A DNA stretch of 64,000 nucleotides from Progne subis subis (GCA_022316685.1 JAKJHU010000005.1:12068707-12132706); one strand, 5' to 3'; counted from the first letter of the stretch, positions 1 to 14,611 are shown. Notes: generated by a model from the sequence alone, not told the origin. Program-made: numbers and translations.

Positions 1-607
1 CATCAGAGACTGTCTGAAGCAATGTGCATATCTGATCTACCAAAATAAACCTAACGCTCTTGCTAACAGCATGCTTTTGAAGGCAGCACTATCTATAATC
101 AGCACACTGTACTGAGACAACCGGTGAAGATTATTAAATGCACTCAGCAGCACTCCTTGGATGAGCACACCATTGTTTGACATGACTTAGTCCCGAATCC
201 TTTAAAGATTTGAGAAGAAAAGAGAATTTTGCCCTGGAACAAACACCAAATTTAATAATACAGACACAATCCTTTCTTCTTGCAAAGAGTTTACCAATTT
301 TCTCAAGTTTGGAGTCCATCTACACAGTAGCTGGCACAATGCAAAAACCAGAGGCAGCGCTGCCCTGCTCTGCTTCCTGACACACTGTAGCTTTTAGTAA
401 CATTTACATTTAAACTCAAGAGCTATCCAACAATGCTGAGTGTTCATATAAAAATGATGTTCTTTATATTTCCTCAATTGGCTGCTGAAAATCTGCAGAG
501 CTGTTCACATGGAAATTCTAATTAAAAATCCTAGAAGTGAAGAAGTGATTTTTGATCTGCAGTATTATCAATCCACGTAGCTGAAAATTATAAAGCAACC
601 ACCAAAT

Positions 608-716
608 TAAAAAAAAAAAAAAAAGAAAAAGAAAAAAGAAAATAAAAAGGAAAAAGGATTTTCGGCAACATCAGATGGTAAAACAGCAATAAAATTAAGG
701 GGGGGGGGGTGTGTGT
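608..716. repeat. A-rich tract, G run and GT repeat
   Basis: A-rich at 608-655 with scattered G. An 11-base G run at 699-709 runs directly into a short GT repeat (710-716). Confidence 0.85.
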
Positions 717-2289
717 AAAGTTTGCTGCTTTGTTTCCTAGCCTTTAAGCCTCCATAGTATAATTCACACCACATTTTCAAACTCTTTCTCAACACCTACA
801 AATGCTGGAGATTTATTTTTAAGTGAAAGGTAAGATTCTTATTTAATCGCTGACACCAGCAACTGAAATGGCAATTAAATACCGCCCATCTTGCAATAAA
901 ATCATGAGAGTTTCCAATAAAGAAATTGGGAAGGACAACAGAATTCAGCTGCCTGGGTGTTGCTGTTGTCCTGTCCATGCAGAGCAGGACCGGTTCATCT
1001 CAGAAAGAATTGACCAACATGGACTTAAGCAGAGAGGAAAATGGAAATTTTAGGCCCAAAAGAGCACCTTGAAACCCACAAGGAGCCATCCTGGTAAAAC
1101 AAAACACGGCTGATAGGCTTCAAAGGCAAGACAGAGAAAGACATGCAAAAAACTCAGCACAACATCAACTTGGGTTTTTCTATCTGTTATTAAGGAGCTC
1201 AGGTCAAGCTTAGCATTGAGGGTGACATTTTCCACCCACATGCCAAACACTTCACCACTTCCTCATTTCTCTCTCCTTGGAGAAACAAGGTCTCATCATT
1301 TTTCTCTCCTCAAGCTTTTTTTACCTTCTCCTCTCAGAGCCAGATGTGGTTCCGTTCCTGATATATAATAGCCTGTGTAACATGCAATATCCCAAGAGTT
1401 ATCACTTTTGCAGAAAAAAACACATTTTATACAACTCCAACCATCCATTGTCTTTAAGACCTTAAGAAAGAGTCTGTCTATTTATTTTATTGTGCTTTTC
1501 CCTCTCTTCCTCCACCAAGTCTGAATAATTTTCTCTTTTCCTCTGGACTTTTAACGTAATTTTGAGGCTCTCTTCTGTATATGAGTACACATGAATGTCT
1601 ATTGACTTCTACCATTGTCAACTCCTGGGTAAGCCAACCCCTAAAATTTAAATTGACTTTTAACAACATTTTCTTCAGGGTAAGGTGATGCCAAGGATAT
1701 TATTTCCTATTGTTTCTCATCTGAGCTCTTTTTACTTGCCCTCTGGGTTTTAATGCCCTTCTCCCTCCCAAACAGCATGTACCTGAAATACATTTTGCAA
1801 TGGCATAAAGGATCTAGAGTTTGATCTCAGGTAGCTAGCTACTGAGAAAAACCCCTAGTTCCCTGATTTTACAAAGTGATCATCAAACATATTTGTCATT
1901 TATGAAGCAGTTAAACTAACTTACACAAGCAATTAAGGGAGAGCATAAATGTGAGAAGCAGAAAATAGGGTAAAACAAGCAGCAAACAACAGAAGAAATC
2001 AGGATAACAATATCCAAAGTAGGCAATGAAAATATTGCATTGCTTTTTCCAGATGACCCATCTTTTCCTGTCTTCACCCTCATCTTGTTTTACCTTTTTA
2101 CTCTACAGGACTATCAGAGAAACGTCTATTTAGTCTTGCCCATTTTTATAGCATTCACTGTTGGCAGAATGAGTTGCTGACTATGGAGAAACAACAATAA
2201 ATAGCAAAACCTAAAAAAAGTTACACGGAAGGAATCCAAGGTGAAAAAAGACATCCTACTGCATCCTGCATTGTATACAGAAGTAACAT

Positions 2290-2322
2290 GGGGAGGGAAG
2301 AAAGAAAGGAAGGAAGGAAGGA
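2290..2322. repeat. GAAA/GGAA purine repeat
   Basis: Short purine-only stretch of GAAA then GGAA units. Confidence 0.85.
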
Positions 2323-2460
2323 TGTATGGGTTGTTGATCAGCTTAGTATCCGCATCCTGTCTCCTCTTCCTTCTTTTGCTGTGGAAGGGGACTTGCTTTG
2401 GTCCTGCTCCTACAGACTATTCCCAAAAAGCATAGAAGTACCAATATCAGCTGCATAGCT

Positions 2461-2592
2461 CAACCCCCCCAACCCTCCCCACACCAAAAAAAAACCAAAA
2501 ACAAAACAAAACAAACAAAAAAAAACAACCAACCAAACAAAAAAAGGCAAAAAACAAACAAAACAAAAAAACCCACCCAAACAAAAAAACCC
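2461..2592. repeat. C-run and AAAC-rich simple repeat
   Basis: A short C-rich stretch is followed by about 110 bp of A runs broken by single or paired C (AAAC, AACC). Lys/Asn/Thr-rich open frames across it are artefacts. Confidence 0.9.
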
Positions 2593-3064
2593 CAAGAATT
2601 ACCCTAGAGAATGGGTAATTACAAATGCAAAGCTTAAGGACATGAATGCAGCAAAAAGTTCAATACTGAAATTCTTTCTACTTCCAGTGATAAGTGGAAG
2701 GGGACTAGCAAAGTCAAATCCTACAAAATGTATTTTCTTTAAACATTCAAATTTGGATTTAGCTCTACAATAGAATTCATTTTATCAAAGATGTTCTCAA
2801 ATAGAAATGTGAAAGTGTTCTCTTACAGGCTGGGTAAGCACTATTCTTTCAGATAAAACTAGAAATAAAACTGTATAGAATATGCACAAAATTAAGAAAG
2901 ATGCTATCACTGTGCAAGTACAAATTTGTTCCACATAATATTCTGGTTCTTTGCTGGCCATGAGGGCCATGAGGATGGAAAAGTATGCAAGGAGATACAC
3001 GTTCCGAAAAATCATCGAAATTGAAGGTCAAACCAGCACTTCCAGGTTTTTAAAAAATCTTTAT

Positions 3065-3145
3065 TAAAAAAAAAAACAAAAAAAACAAAACAAAACAAAA
3101 AAAAACAAAAAAAAACCACCAAAACAACAAAAAACACAAACCCCA
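3065..3145. repeat. AAAAC-rich simple repeat
   Basis: About 80 bp of A runs punctuated by C, similar in style to the tract at 2461-2592. Confidence 0.9.
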
Positions 3146-3565
3146 AAACATTGATATTACTAGAATTATGTATCTGTCTACTTTAAGAAAACATGGAATA
3201 CTTCACGGAAAGCATTGCTTGAGAGGCTTTCCAGCATAATAAATGGTGAGTGTATAGTCACTAAATCTGCCCATACAGCTCCATTACAGTAGTACATTTG
3301 ATTTATTCTACTGACATGGTTGTGATAAAACTGTCTGGAAGAAAAATGGGACTGATAATAATGAGTTAAAAAACCCATGGTTTAAATTGTTTAACATAAT
3401 TTTTCTCTGCTGCAGTACACCTCTCTGTCCTGTTTACACACATGCACATGCTTGGTGAGTTGAAATGTTTATTCCTTCCAGCTGGGATACAGGAACCTCT
3501 GAAGCAGATACTTTCTTCCAGTCTAGCAAATAGGAGTGTCTCCAGAAAAGAAAATAGTAAGTCAG

Positions 3566-4626
3566 CGTGGTGGGTTGACCCTAGCTGGGCTCCAAGGTCC
3601 ACCAAAGCGACTCAGTCACTCCTCTTCTCAGCTGAGCAGGGGAGAGAAATATTATGAAAGGGTGATTGGTTGAGATAAGCACAGGGAGAGATCATTCACC
3701 TGTCACCATCACAGGCAAAACTGACTCAGCTTGGGAAAATTATTTTAATTTAGCACTAATCAAATCAGAGTAGGATAAGGAGAGATAAATCCAAATCTCA
3801 GAAACACCTTTTCCCCACCCCTCTCTTCTTCCAGGACTTAACTTTGTTCAGGATTTTGTCTCCCTCCTTCCCCTGAGCAGCACAGGGTATCAGGGAATGG
3901 GGAACTGTGGTCAGTTCATCACACAATGTCTCTGCCACTCTTTCGTCATGGGGAGCATGCCTCATGCTCTTCCCATTCTCTGGTGTTGAGTTATCCCATG
4001 GAGACAGTCCTCCTTGAACTTCTCCAGCATGACTCCTTCCCACAGGCTGCAGTTCTTCATGAATTACTCCACCATGGGTCCCTCACACAGGGTGCAGGCC
4101 TTCTGGAACAAACTGCTCGAGGATGGATCCCCCACAGGGTCACAAATCCAGCCACCAAATCTGCTCCAGTGTGGGCTTGCCATGGGGTCACAGCCTCCTT
4201 CTTGCATCCGTCTGCTCTGGTGCGTGTCTTCCACAGGCTGCAGGTGGATCTCTATGGATCTCCGTGGGCTGCAGTGGAACAGCTGCCTCACCATGGTCTG
4301 CACCAAGGGCTGCAAGGTCTGCTCCAGCACCCAGAGCATGTACCAGCCCCTCCTTCTTCACTGACCTTGGTGTCTGCAGCGTTGTTTTTTCTTGGATATT
4401 CTCACTCCTCCCTCCAGCTGCAAGGATGCAGGCTTTCCCCCCCTGCTTGTCCCAGAGGAGCTACTACCAATGCTGATGGGCTCAGCCTTGGCCAGTGGTG
4501 AGTCCATATTGGAGTCAGCTTCACTGACTTCACTGACTCGGTCCCTGCGAAGCATCTGGAAGCTTCTCACAGAAGCCACCCCTGTAGTCCCCTGCTACCA
4601 AAAACTTGCCACACAAACCAAAAAAA
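3566..4626 (-). mobile_element. Solo LTR of an avian endogenous retrovirus (probably ERVL-like)
   Basis: About 1.06 kb. It matches, from my memory of bird genomes, an abundant avian LTR that on the minus strand starts near TTTGTGTGGCAAG and ends GGTCAACCCACCACG. Its body carries repeated CTGCAGCCC / GGAG-CAG style units. Possible 5-bp target duplications are gtcag (3561-3565) and atcag (4627-4631), four of five matching; 5 bp is usual for ERVL. No internal gag-pol sequence is attached, so it is a solo LTR. The open frames inside it (for example 3926-4501 plus) are not genes. Assignment to a named family needs a repeat library. Confidence 0.75.
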
Positions 4627-6521
4627 ATCAGTTTGTTGCAAACAAGAAGAGTAACAACAGCAGATGAATGCTAGGATTCCCAGAAAAGCACAGGGGGGAA
4701 GAGTGCCTCTACATGAAAAGCTTAAACATCATCACATGAAATGCATACTAAATATTTTTCTTGGTTTCTAGCAAAGAACGACAAAATACTAAGAACACAC
4801 TCAGCACCTTTAGCTACCAACAGCATCACCAAAGAATGTCATTACTCCTGTATGTTGTGTCTTGCTGGCAGGCAGGTAAGTGACTCAATCGTTCAAGAGA
4901 AGTTATGGTGTAACCACTAAAAACTGAGAGAAAACATACTTCTTAAGTCACGTTCCTCACTGCTCAACATGCAATTAAAAGCAGGCACAGAGCACACAGA
5001 TGGGACAGTTGGCTTGAAAAACAAACACACGCAGCATATTCTGTGTGCCTCCGGGAATGTTTCTTCCCATGTTGATGCAGTGATACACATAGAAGTGGTG
5101 AATGTGGAAGTTATTCATGTGTTTGTGAGCAGTGAGGTACAATGGAAACTCATCATCTAGCAGATGTGTGAGACAATAATAATCTCTGCTGCAATCCCAG
5201 CCAAGAATCCAAAGGAAATCAACTGGAAAACATCAACATCAACCATCCGGCAATTCATTTGCCATAAAGAAGCCATCAGCAGATGCAAATGTCACTTATC
5301 TCTCTTCTTCTGTTTAATTAACGAAGAAGCCTTAATTACTTTCATGTCAGAGATGCTCTTACCAGTTTAGCTGCTCATTGCAAAGGCAAAATCATCATGA
5401 GGAGAGAGTAGGAACTGAGGATCCTCTTTCTTTATTCATAGTTCTCTTTTCATAATGCATCAGAACTTGTTCCATTTCAGACTGCTCTCAGTAATTTAAA
5501 AAATGCCAAATAACCATCACAAGCATGTCAAGTGTTATGAAATGTCAAGCACTGTGTAGGTGGTGTAACCACCTCTTTTTTCAAACTATGGCAAGAAGGA
5601 GTGTTTCCACCTGCCGCTCCAAAGACAATGATAAATTGAATAAAAAATCCTTCTAAATCTACATGAAAAGACAACACCGAAGAATTAAATGCACTCAGTC
5701 TCTCACTCAAAGACAAACTAAGACCACTGCAGGGCATCATTTTCAGATCTGTGAGGAGCAGCACCTCTGTGCACTGCTTGGTAACTATCCTCAGCTGTAC
5801 GAGAGAGAGGAAGTCACAGGTTTTGTCAGAATCAGGTGAGGGAATTGCACCTAGGCATGTCTCAGCTAAGGTAAGATACTTGATTAACAGTTAGCAGCAG
5901 TGAGTCTTTCCTGATATCCCTGACTTCCCCTGATCCGCTTACCACATCACCAAACATTCACTATAACAGACAGATTTTGACTCTAAAGGCCATGGTAAAG
6001 CCAGTCCCATAGGGCTTGGCTGAACTGGGCTGAAATGTGTCTGTAATCAATAAGGGTTAGTAACTAATGATCAGAAAATTACCATTTCTGAGGTGGGTGC
6101 AAGCCATGCTGCACTGAAGCAGCTGAGCAGAGGACTAAACTTTAGCTCTCAACATATAAAACCTGGCATAGGAAATTGAAGCTCAGGAGCAAGGATTTTA
6201 ATGGATTATTCAACTGGTGATGGGGAAAAGAGGATGAGGCTATACAGCTTGTGAATAACATCAAATAGCTATGTTTGAAGAAAGAATGAGAATGCTGGGG
6301 TAATCTAATTTTGGAAAATGCAGATCTATAACCTATACAGTAACCTTAGGCTTTCACAATAAATTCAAGGAAAGAAAAACCAGAAATGTGGAGATAAATG
6401 GAATATAACATATATATATTACGGGTAAGCATATTGTGTCAAACTAATCTGACATCTGCCCTTAATAAAATATTTTTTAAAGACAAAAATATAGGATAAA
6501 AATAATATTCTGGAAACTTAG

Positions 6522-6627
6522 TTAAAAACAAACAAACAAACAAAACACAAAACAAACAAACAAACCCCCCACCACCACCAAAAAAAAACCAAACCAAACC
6601 AAAAAACAACAACAAAAAACCCCCCCA
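6522..6627. repeat. AAAC / ACC simple repeat
   Basis: AAAC units followed by CACCACCACC and further A/C-rich sequence. Confidence 0.9.
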
Positions 6628-7632
6628 GGAACCTTTTATAATATCCCAAGGGAAATTTTTAGCCAAAATGAAAAGGATAGGAATTAAAACAAGACAGACC
6701 TGGCTAACAGATAAGGTGAGAATAGATTTGAGGTGTGAATTAACTCCTAGGCCTGGGAAAGGCTAGATGGTCCAAGGTGGGTTTGGGGACTAATTTTATT
6801 TGATATTTTCATTATTTGTCTCAGTGAAGAAAGTAAAATACTAAGTATTCCAATTAAATGTTTGCATCATTCAAGGTTAATACTAAAAATTATTTAGGAG
6901 CAGGACTGGAGATGCATAAAGGAGATGTGGATGACCTTGAAGATGAAGGCACAGTCATAGAATGAAATCACATGGCAGAGAGTTTCAGGGACGTGTAAGA
7001 ACCATTGCTTCTATAACTCATGAGTGGGAAACATGAAAGAAAAATGTGAAAGTGTGAAGAAGGGGTTGACAACATGTAGTTGTAAGATAGAGCTACTTAA
7101 GCAATGGCCAAGGCCAGCAGATACTGATCAGTCATTACACTGGCCAGGAAGATGTCCATGCTGGCAATTAGAAGACTGGCTTTCAACCATCACATAAATA
7201 AATTTTGGGAGCAAACTTACCTAGGCACAAAGAATGCAAACAATATATTTTAAAACAGAATAGGATAAATGTATCAATAGAGTTATCCAAAGCCATAACA
7301 AACAGAGGATTGGACATGCTGAGTCTGGAAATTCCTTCCCATCCTGGGTTTGTCTATCACCAGCATAACACAAATAGTACACAGATACATACACACATAA
7401 TACAGGTACACAGGTTAAAATAGCAAAAAACCTCTGTCTCTTCAGTAGAGCACAAGAAATACTTCAAGTGTCATTAATGCTGGTGCTTAAAGATCCTGGC
7501 AAAGAATGTTTTTGACTAAGAGAATATTTATATCACAAGTGCACGTGGGTTATGAGCCCCAACAGTTGTCCTACCCCAGTTCTTGCTGACTCCAGCTCTG
7601 ATGCTCATTAACAACTCCACTGTAACAAACTG

Positions 7633-7701
7633 GGGTTTTTTTGTGGTTGGTTTTTTTTTTGTTTTTTTTTTTTTTTTTTTTTGGTTTTGTTTTTTTTTTT
7701 A
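7633..7701. repeat. T-rich tract with GG/GTTT interruptions
   Basis: About 70 bp, mostly T. It is the reverse-strand counterpart of the AAAC-type tracts nearby. Confidence 0.9.
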
Positions 7702-10700
7702 GTTCTCTGGCACTTGAAAGGGAAAGAGGACTCTCACTTCCTGTCCTCTTTGCTGCAGTTTTTAATCTGCAGTAGTTAGATGCTGTAGATATACTGGCAC
7801 TCAAGAAGTTATCATGGGCTTGGCCTAGTTTGCTAATGACTGATATCCTGACCCCAGATCAGAACAACTGACAGCATTTTTTCAGCACTGGTATTTTCCA
7901 GTGATTTCAGACAGATGATGCAAAACAGCAATAAAGTGGGTATCAACTTACTTCTGAGAATAGTAATATGAATTTTAGCTTGAAAAAAATAAGATCCACA
8001 ACTGCAAAGGACTGCAGGAGGCCCAGACTGTCCACTAGAAAAGAATGTATTCAATATTTTCACTAATTCCCAAATGTTCTAGAAACCGCCAATAAAAACA
8101 CAACACAGCTGATCTTCAGCATGTAGGTTATTCTCCCACTCCCTGTTACAGAGAGTTTCCATAATTGGCTGTATAGTTTATCTGGAAATGAGATACTACA
8201 TTTGGGTAATAAAGTTAAGCCAGGTGTTTGGAAAGATGCATTTTTCATTGTTGTGCACATTCTTCAGACCGATCACTTAATTATAAGCTTACAGTTCTCA
8301 TATTCTTCTAGCCAAGGTTACTATCAAGAGAAAAGTAAACTTCCAGGAGAAGATAACAAATATTCCCAAAATCCCTGGTGCAAATAATACCAAAGTCTGA
8401 GCAAGCTCTCAGAAAAGAACAAAGCTTTGGTGGTCTTCATACCTTCAGACTTACTGAAAAACAGGGAGTGGTATGTGGACCATTCCAGCACTGCCTGGAG
8501 AAGAGACATATCAGCATAATGAGCTCTAAAAATGCACCCTCAGAGACTAGCACTCATAACTTCAGTTAAACAGTTCAGCCTGGCAGGTAACATGCGTGTG
8601 CCTTCACACAGCCAAATATATTTCAGGTTTTCAACAGTATATTTACTCTTTTGTAATCAAATTGAAAAACTAGATCTGTAAGCATTTCCTCCTCTATCCT
8701 TTTCCTTTCTGAAAAACTTAAAGAAATATCTTTGAAAAAGTAACAGTTGATCCAAAAGAATTTATTGAATGGCTTTCAAAAGATATTCTCACAATCTCTG
8801 TTAAAGAAGGCATCCAAGTTTCACCAGAGAGATGAAGAGTTCTGGGTTCACTAGTTCACCTATGAATAACTTGTATGTCTTGCTTATGTGAGGATAAGCC
8901 TTTTCAGTTCTTTGGCTCATGTTATCCCCTGAGATCTGCATGGAAGGGGCACCCACAAGTTCGTATATATGACAGAGCCCACACAATCTCTACAGCCCTT
9001 TAGATTTTTCTCTAGTTTGCAAAAACCACAATAACTATGGTCAGGAAGAAGAAAAGCAATAGAAGATTCCATGGAAGAGTCATTAACTGTCCCACAATGG
9101 CCATTTGCACTGGAAAAATTGCTAGTAGAAGTGAGGAGAGTCTAGATTATGAAGTTGTGGGGATACACCTAGGTAAATTTAGTGAAGTTGTGATACAAGA
9201 GGACGCTGAAGTTTCTGCTCCAGGATTTCCGTCATGAAGGCCCACATCTGGGTAAGCATCAAGAGGTGTTTGGAGACATAGAATTCTTCAAGGCCTTTGA
9301 ATAAGAGCAGGTGTTTTTCTCTAAACAATTGTTGGCCAGAGAAATATTATTAAAAATTTAGTGATAAGTCAGCAGAGGAAAAATTCAAAGACCATGGCAT
9401 AAGAATGGTCCAGTTTGAGTAACAAGTGGAGATCTAATTTCCACCTAGGAAAAGTGGACTGAAAGGTCCTACTTTACCTCATTATTCATTTATTTCCTCT
9501 GCATGTCACAGTAGCAAATAAATAATCAGTTTTTTGCATTCTTACATCCTACTAGTACAGGCCTCAGCATATGAAAAATGGCTGCTACACAACGAGCTTA
9601 TTCATGAGGAGTTTTTATGGTCACATTTGATTTCTAGGCTGAAAACTGTCTCTAGGTAACTTTTGCATTAAGAAAACAGATTTTTAAGAGAAGGTAGGTA
9701 GATCGCAGCCACAGATGAGAAACGTCCATTGAAACACACTACATTCTCTACCACTTCAAGCTGAAAGCCAAAGCAATTTGGTTCTCTTTTTATTGTCACT
9801 AATACACGGATTTGGGCAAAAGACTGAGGTGCCATGGACCCCAACTGCAGATTCTTATTAATCTCCATTTAAGTGAGTGTTCTTGTTAATTCATGGAATC
9901 TCTGTAAGTTTTTAACTATTACACAGTCCCAGTCCATTTTTTCCCCCACAGCTGGTACTAACAGCGTTCAGTCCAATGCTGGAGTAAATCCAAATTTATT
10001 TGTAGGCAGTAATTCTGGTTACTAATTGTGCAGTGATTTACAGCTTTCACACTGCTTTAACCAACAGTTAAAGAGATAGTAAAACACTAAATTTATTATC
10101 AAATCAAAACTGCCTTTCTCTTTTTGCCTAGGAAATTTTCAAGTTTTTCTGAAAGCTTTTGAACTAACTTTAGATAACAGCTAGCTCAAATTCTCATTGC
10201 TAACTGACTGTGACTTGAATCTACTAGTAAAAGTCACTTCAGCCTCTAGAAAACTGAACATGTTAGAAAAACACAACTAAAATTAACTGAATTTGGTAAT
10301 TCAAAAATTATTAAATCTCTGTAAGATATTTTGACTTTTATCAGTTTTTAGTGGTCTGGATGTTTTGTAACCTATTTTGGAGTGGCAAGAATGTATACTC
10401 TCAGGTTAGCTTCAGGGCTGCAACAATTCCTGTAATCAGGAATCCTTTTCATATGTTAAAATCTGGAAAGAAAATTAGTATACAGCTGTTGTAACATCAG
10501 ATTTCCTAGACAGGATTCTTGAGTACAGAATTCCTAGAGGTCTGTCACTAAGTAGACTAATTGTTACCAAACAAGACATGCAATTACAGACCAGCCAAGA
10601 AGATTCCCTTCATGGCCCCTCTCAGCCATGTGTTTTGGCTTCAGGGAGCAAACTGTGAAACATCAGAAGGTGCTTTACATGCTTCCCAATGTACAATGCA

Positions 10701-13700
10701 ACCAGGCAGCTTCTATTTGCATATGTGATACGGCCTAGACAAAGAGAAATTCCTGCTTCTGGCTAGGATCTGAAATGATCAAGTAGGACAAGTCTTTCTC
10801 CTTTGTTCTCACTCTTGAGTGAGGAAAGTGACACTTCTTTTAACATTCCACATTTTCAAGTATAGAAAAAGGCAGTATGTTCATGCAGATATTCTTGTAT
10901 CGTACAGCTTTCTTGAGACATTTTGGGCGAACATGCTGAACAGTGGCTTCACTCCAATCAGCCACCTACTTGTACAAGTTTGACTTTCTATAGGTTGCTT
11001 TATGCTCTCTTATTATTTTTTTTTTTTCCTAAATATCTACAGAAACATCGATTTTGATGCTGGAGCAGAGTCCTTTAGATTCCTTTGTCCCTTAACAGCT
11101 CATGGTGAGGCAAAGTGTTTTGACTCATTAGCTAATTCAGTAATCTAGAGGAGATACAAATTAGCAACATAACAGGAAATAGCTGCCTGCACTCCTGTAG
11201 CAATGGCTGAATAGCCCCTGCATCTCAGTGGTGTGTTTATTTAACACAATTATTTAACATTCTAAACTTCCTCTGCCCAAGTGTCTGCCAGTTGGGCAGC
11301 TGTTCCGCCTTTTCAGTTTGAAGCTTGACACTACACACCAGCTTCTCAGACTGTTACCTAAATGCATTTGTTTCCTAAGTGCCTAACAAATGTCTTCTTC
11401 TGTGCAGTCTCACTGGAGGCCAGAGTTAGCAACAGCTAATGCATCACCCTTCTATTCCAGTTCATCAGGGGCAGATGTGTGGCTGCAGCACGAGGAGGAA
11501 GACACAGCAGAGCCCAAGCTGGGTCCTCTACACCACCATCCTCTCTACATCAGCGAAGGCTGCGACCCACTGCTGCCATTAGGTCTTCCAGGCTACAGCT
11601 GCTGGACATGCAAGGGTGCTGTCAGGGGTCCCTCTCCTTGTTTTTGCTGCTCCTGCGGGATTACTCACACGGGAGGCTTTGGCTGACCTCGGAGATCACT
11701 TGCACTGAGGAGAGCTCGAAGGCAAATAGAGCTAGCCCTGCCCAGGTTCCAAGTGTACCACTTCAGCAGTACATTTTCTTCTCCATCTTAGATTTATAGG
11801 CACAAAAGTAATGAAAACAGAAAGGAAAAAGGAGAGGAAAAGTTACTTAATAGTTTACAAGAGTTTGTGGCTAGTTTAGACAGTTCTTATCATTACTCAA
11901 CCTGCCTTAGCTCTGTGAAACACAGAACATCTGCTGTTTGATGTGTTTCAAATCATGCCTACAGCACTGGTCTATATGTGGATGTCTCTAACTTTATCAT
12001 AATTAATAAACCTCCTTGCTATCCATATTGTCACTCTGCAGAATTCAGTAGGAAGGGCAATATGATGATTTATGCCCACATACCACTGAGCCAGAAGGTG
12101 CAGCTTACAGGGTTTAATGAAGTTTACACCAGGAGGGGGAAAAGAAAAAAAAAAAAAGCCCACTGACTTCACAGGGATTAAGTCATAGCAGCGTTTAGCA
12201 AAGCAGAACAAAATGCTCTTTCAGTAGGAAAGCACAACGAAGGGCATTTTATAACATAAGCCATCTTTTAATTTGTTGCACATACATCCAGCAGAAAGCC
12301 AACAGGACAGTTTGTCAAGTGCCAGCAAGAGCTCATCAAACCACCATTCTTGGGAAACACTTGTATTGCAAAACAGGCACTAGACAACAAGTGCTCCAGT
12401 GGATCCAGCTTCTGCTTTCTCTGCACTGATCTTTACACTGCTACAGCCCTAGGTACTGTCACAGGTCAGACCTGGCCTTTTCCCAGCAATTCACATGATT
12501 GCATGAAGAAGACACTTGTGCTCACAGCACACAAACAGCTTGGAGCAGGAGCCAACCCACCAGAACTGTCCAAGACTACTGTCAACATGCAGCCCGCCCC
12601 TTGAGCTTGCACTGATGAGCATGTCCTATCACATCTATGTGGTTTCCCACTGAATTGGGTAATAAGCAAGAAAAAGAAAGCCCAGGAGAGTCATCTATCT
12701 TCAGGCAGATAAGCAGACATGCTGCATAGACAACTACATGTCTGTGTCACAGAGAGGCTTTGCCTTACACCACACGAAATCATCAGATTACCTGGTATTA
12801 GATCCAAGAGTCAAGAGGGAGCAATGTATGCAGGTCTGCACAACTAACAAAGATCAGGGCCCATTATCTAACACAACTGCAGCTATCCTTGGGACTTGAG
12901 AAGCTAAGAAGCAATATTCACCTCTTCTGAGCTCAAAGAAATTTCCTGTGAAAGAATAAAACTTGATATCTTTGATACCTCTCACACAAAGCACAAGGAA
13001 GGAGATGCCCTGCAGCACAACAAAGAGAATTTACGTGCTGAAATAACATCTAGACAAACAAACAGGACCTGATTTGGGCAGAACTAAATGTTATTTTAGA
13101 AATGCTTCTCAGTTAAGTTTTAGTTTTACTTTAGTTTACTAAATGCTTTCTGCAATACATTAAAGACATTTACAAAAAACCATGGGCAAATAGCAAGGAG
13201 TGGTCTGAGACAGTGGTCCAGGCACAGCCCCCAGCTGCCGAAGCTAGAGGCCACCTTAGAGTCGACATCCTCCTAGCTTTATCTCTTCTCTTAGGAAGGA
13301 CACACAGGTCTTTCTGATATCCAGGGTGGGTTGGGGCTGAAAGAGGATGTACAGGGTGCTACGTGGAAAGGTGTGCACAGTGACGTGCAGAGAGACGGCT
13401 GGCAGCAGAGCCAACCTCTGTCTTCCTTCTTCTCCCTCAATTCGGTGGTATCTGGCAAACCTGAATGGAGCCAAGTTTTCTGGAGAAGCAGTGAGTTGTA
13501 ATTACACTTTACAGAGGCATCTAGAACACCTAGCAAAGTGCATTTAAAACAGGAAGTACCTTGGAACTTAATCCAAATCAATTGTTATTATTAAGGTCAA
13601 TTTTTTTTTTAATAATTTAGTCATATAAAAATTAAACTTGTGGCCAACTGATGTGCTTTGCTTCTGTGGGTGCTTACTAAGATTAAAATCAGATACTGCA

Positions 13701-14485
13701 CATGTTTTGGAAAACAGAAGAACCACTTTCCATGTGAGGATTCCAACCACTGATCCTCCTCCTGAAGCATTGACACTTTGCAAAAATATCTCAATATTTA
13801 GCAGATCAGGAGCTAAAATTTAAGTCCTCCTCTCCAGCCATTTGTCAAAAAGTATGAAGCCTGACTCTCTCCCGCCCTGACTCCAGCCATGCCTTATACA
13901 GCACAAAATAACTTCAGCAGGAACGGCTCGAACCAGCATGTCCCAAACTACACTGCTGCCCAGGCATCAGTGCAAGAGGAAGGGAAGCAGACAGCAAAAC
14001 CCTTGCTCCAAAGTGGCTACACTTAGTGTTCTGTGGGCAGCTCAACTGAAAGAGAGCTTTCTACCTCTGAGAGTAGCTCTCCTTGCAACCAGCTCTCCCC
14101 TGGCACCTGCCTGCTCCCCGCTCCTCCTCCTCCTTACCTGGCTCTGGCCTTTGTCAGAACTCTGCACCCATCAGTTCAATTCCCTGAGAGGGGACAGCTG
14201 CCTCATGCCTGCAGGGGCTGGGGAGAAAGATTTCTCCTTGATTAGCTGCAGGGGCTGCAGCAAGTGCTGCTGCCAGCACAGGGTGGGAGGAGTGCTATGG
14301 GGCCGGAGGAAGAAGAGGAGGAGCAAGCCTCCTCCTTGTCACCAGCACCTGACTTCTTCACTGCTCCTGGGACTACATTTACAGAAAGATGGGCCAGACA
14401 GGAACCTAGACCCTGCAATGAAGCTAAGCATCCTGGCCCACAGGTGAGGAGTACAACATGGAGCACAGGAACAATATGTCTATTT

Positions 14486-14515
14486 ATTTTTTACTTTTTA
14501 ATTTTTTTCTTTCCT

Positions 14516-14548
<33 letters not shown>

Positions 14549-14611
14549 GGGGGGCGTTTGTTTTTGTTTTGTTTTGTTTTTTGCTTTTGTTTTTGTTTTT
14601 GTTTTGTTTTG
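14486..14611. repeat. T-rich, GT and GTTTT compound repeat
   Basis: A T run of more than 20, then GTGTGTGTG, a G run, then GTTTT/GTTTTT units. Another T tract follows at 14710-14748. Confidence 0.9.

Noticed and set aside
3926..4501. 191-codon plus-strand open frame and overlapping frames at 4014-4579
   Set aside because: They lie wholly inside the LTR, whose tandem CTGCAGCCC-type units keep frames open by composition. The frames do not resemble a known protein.
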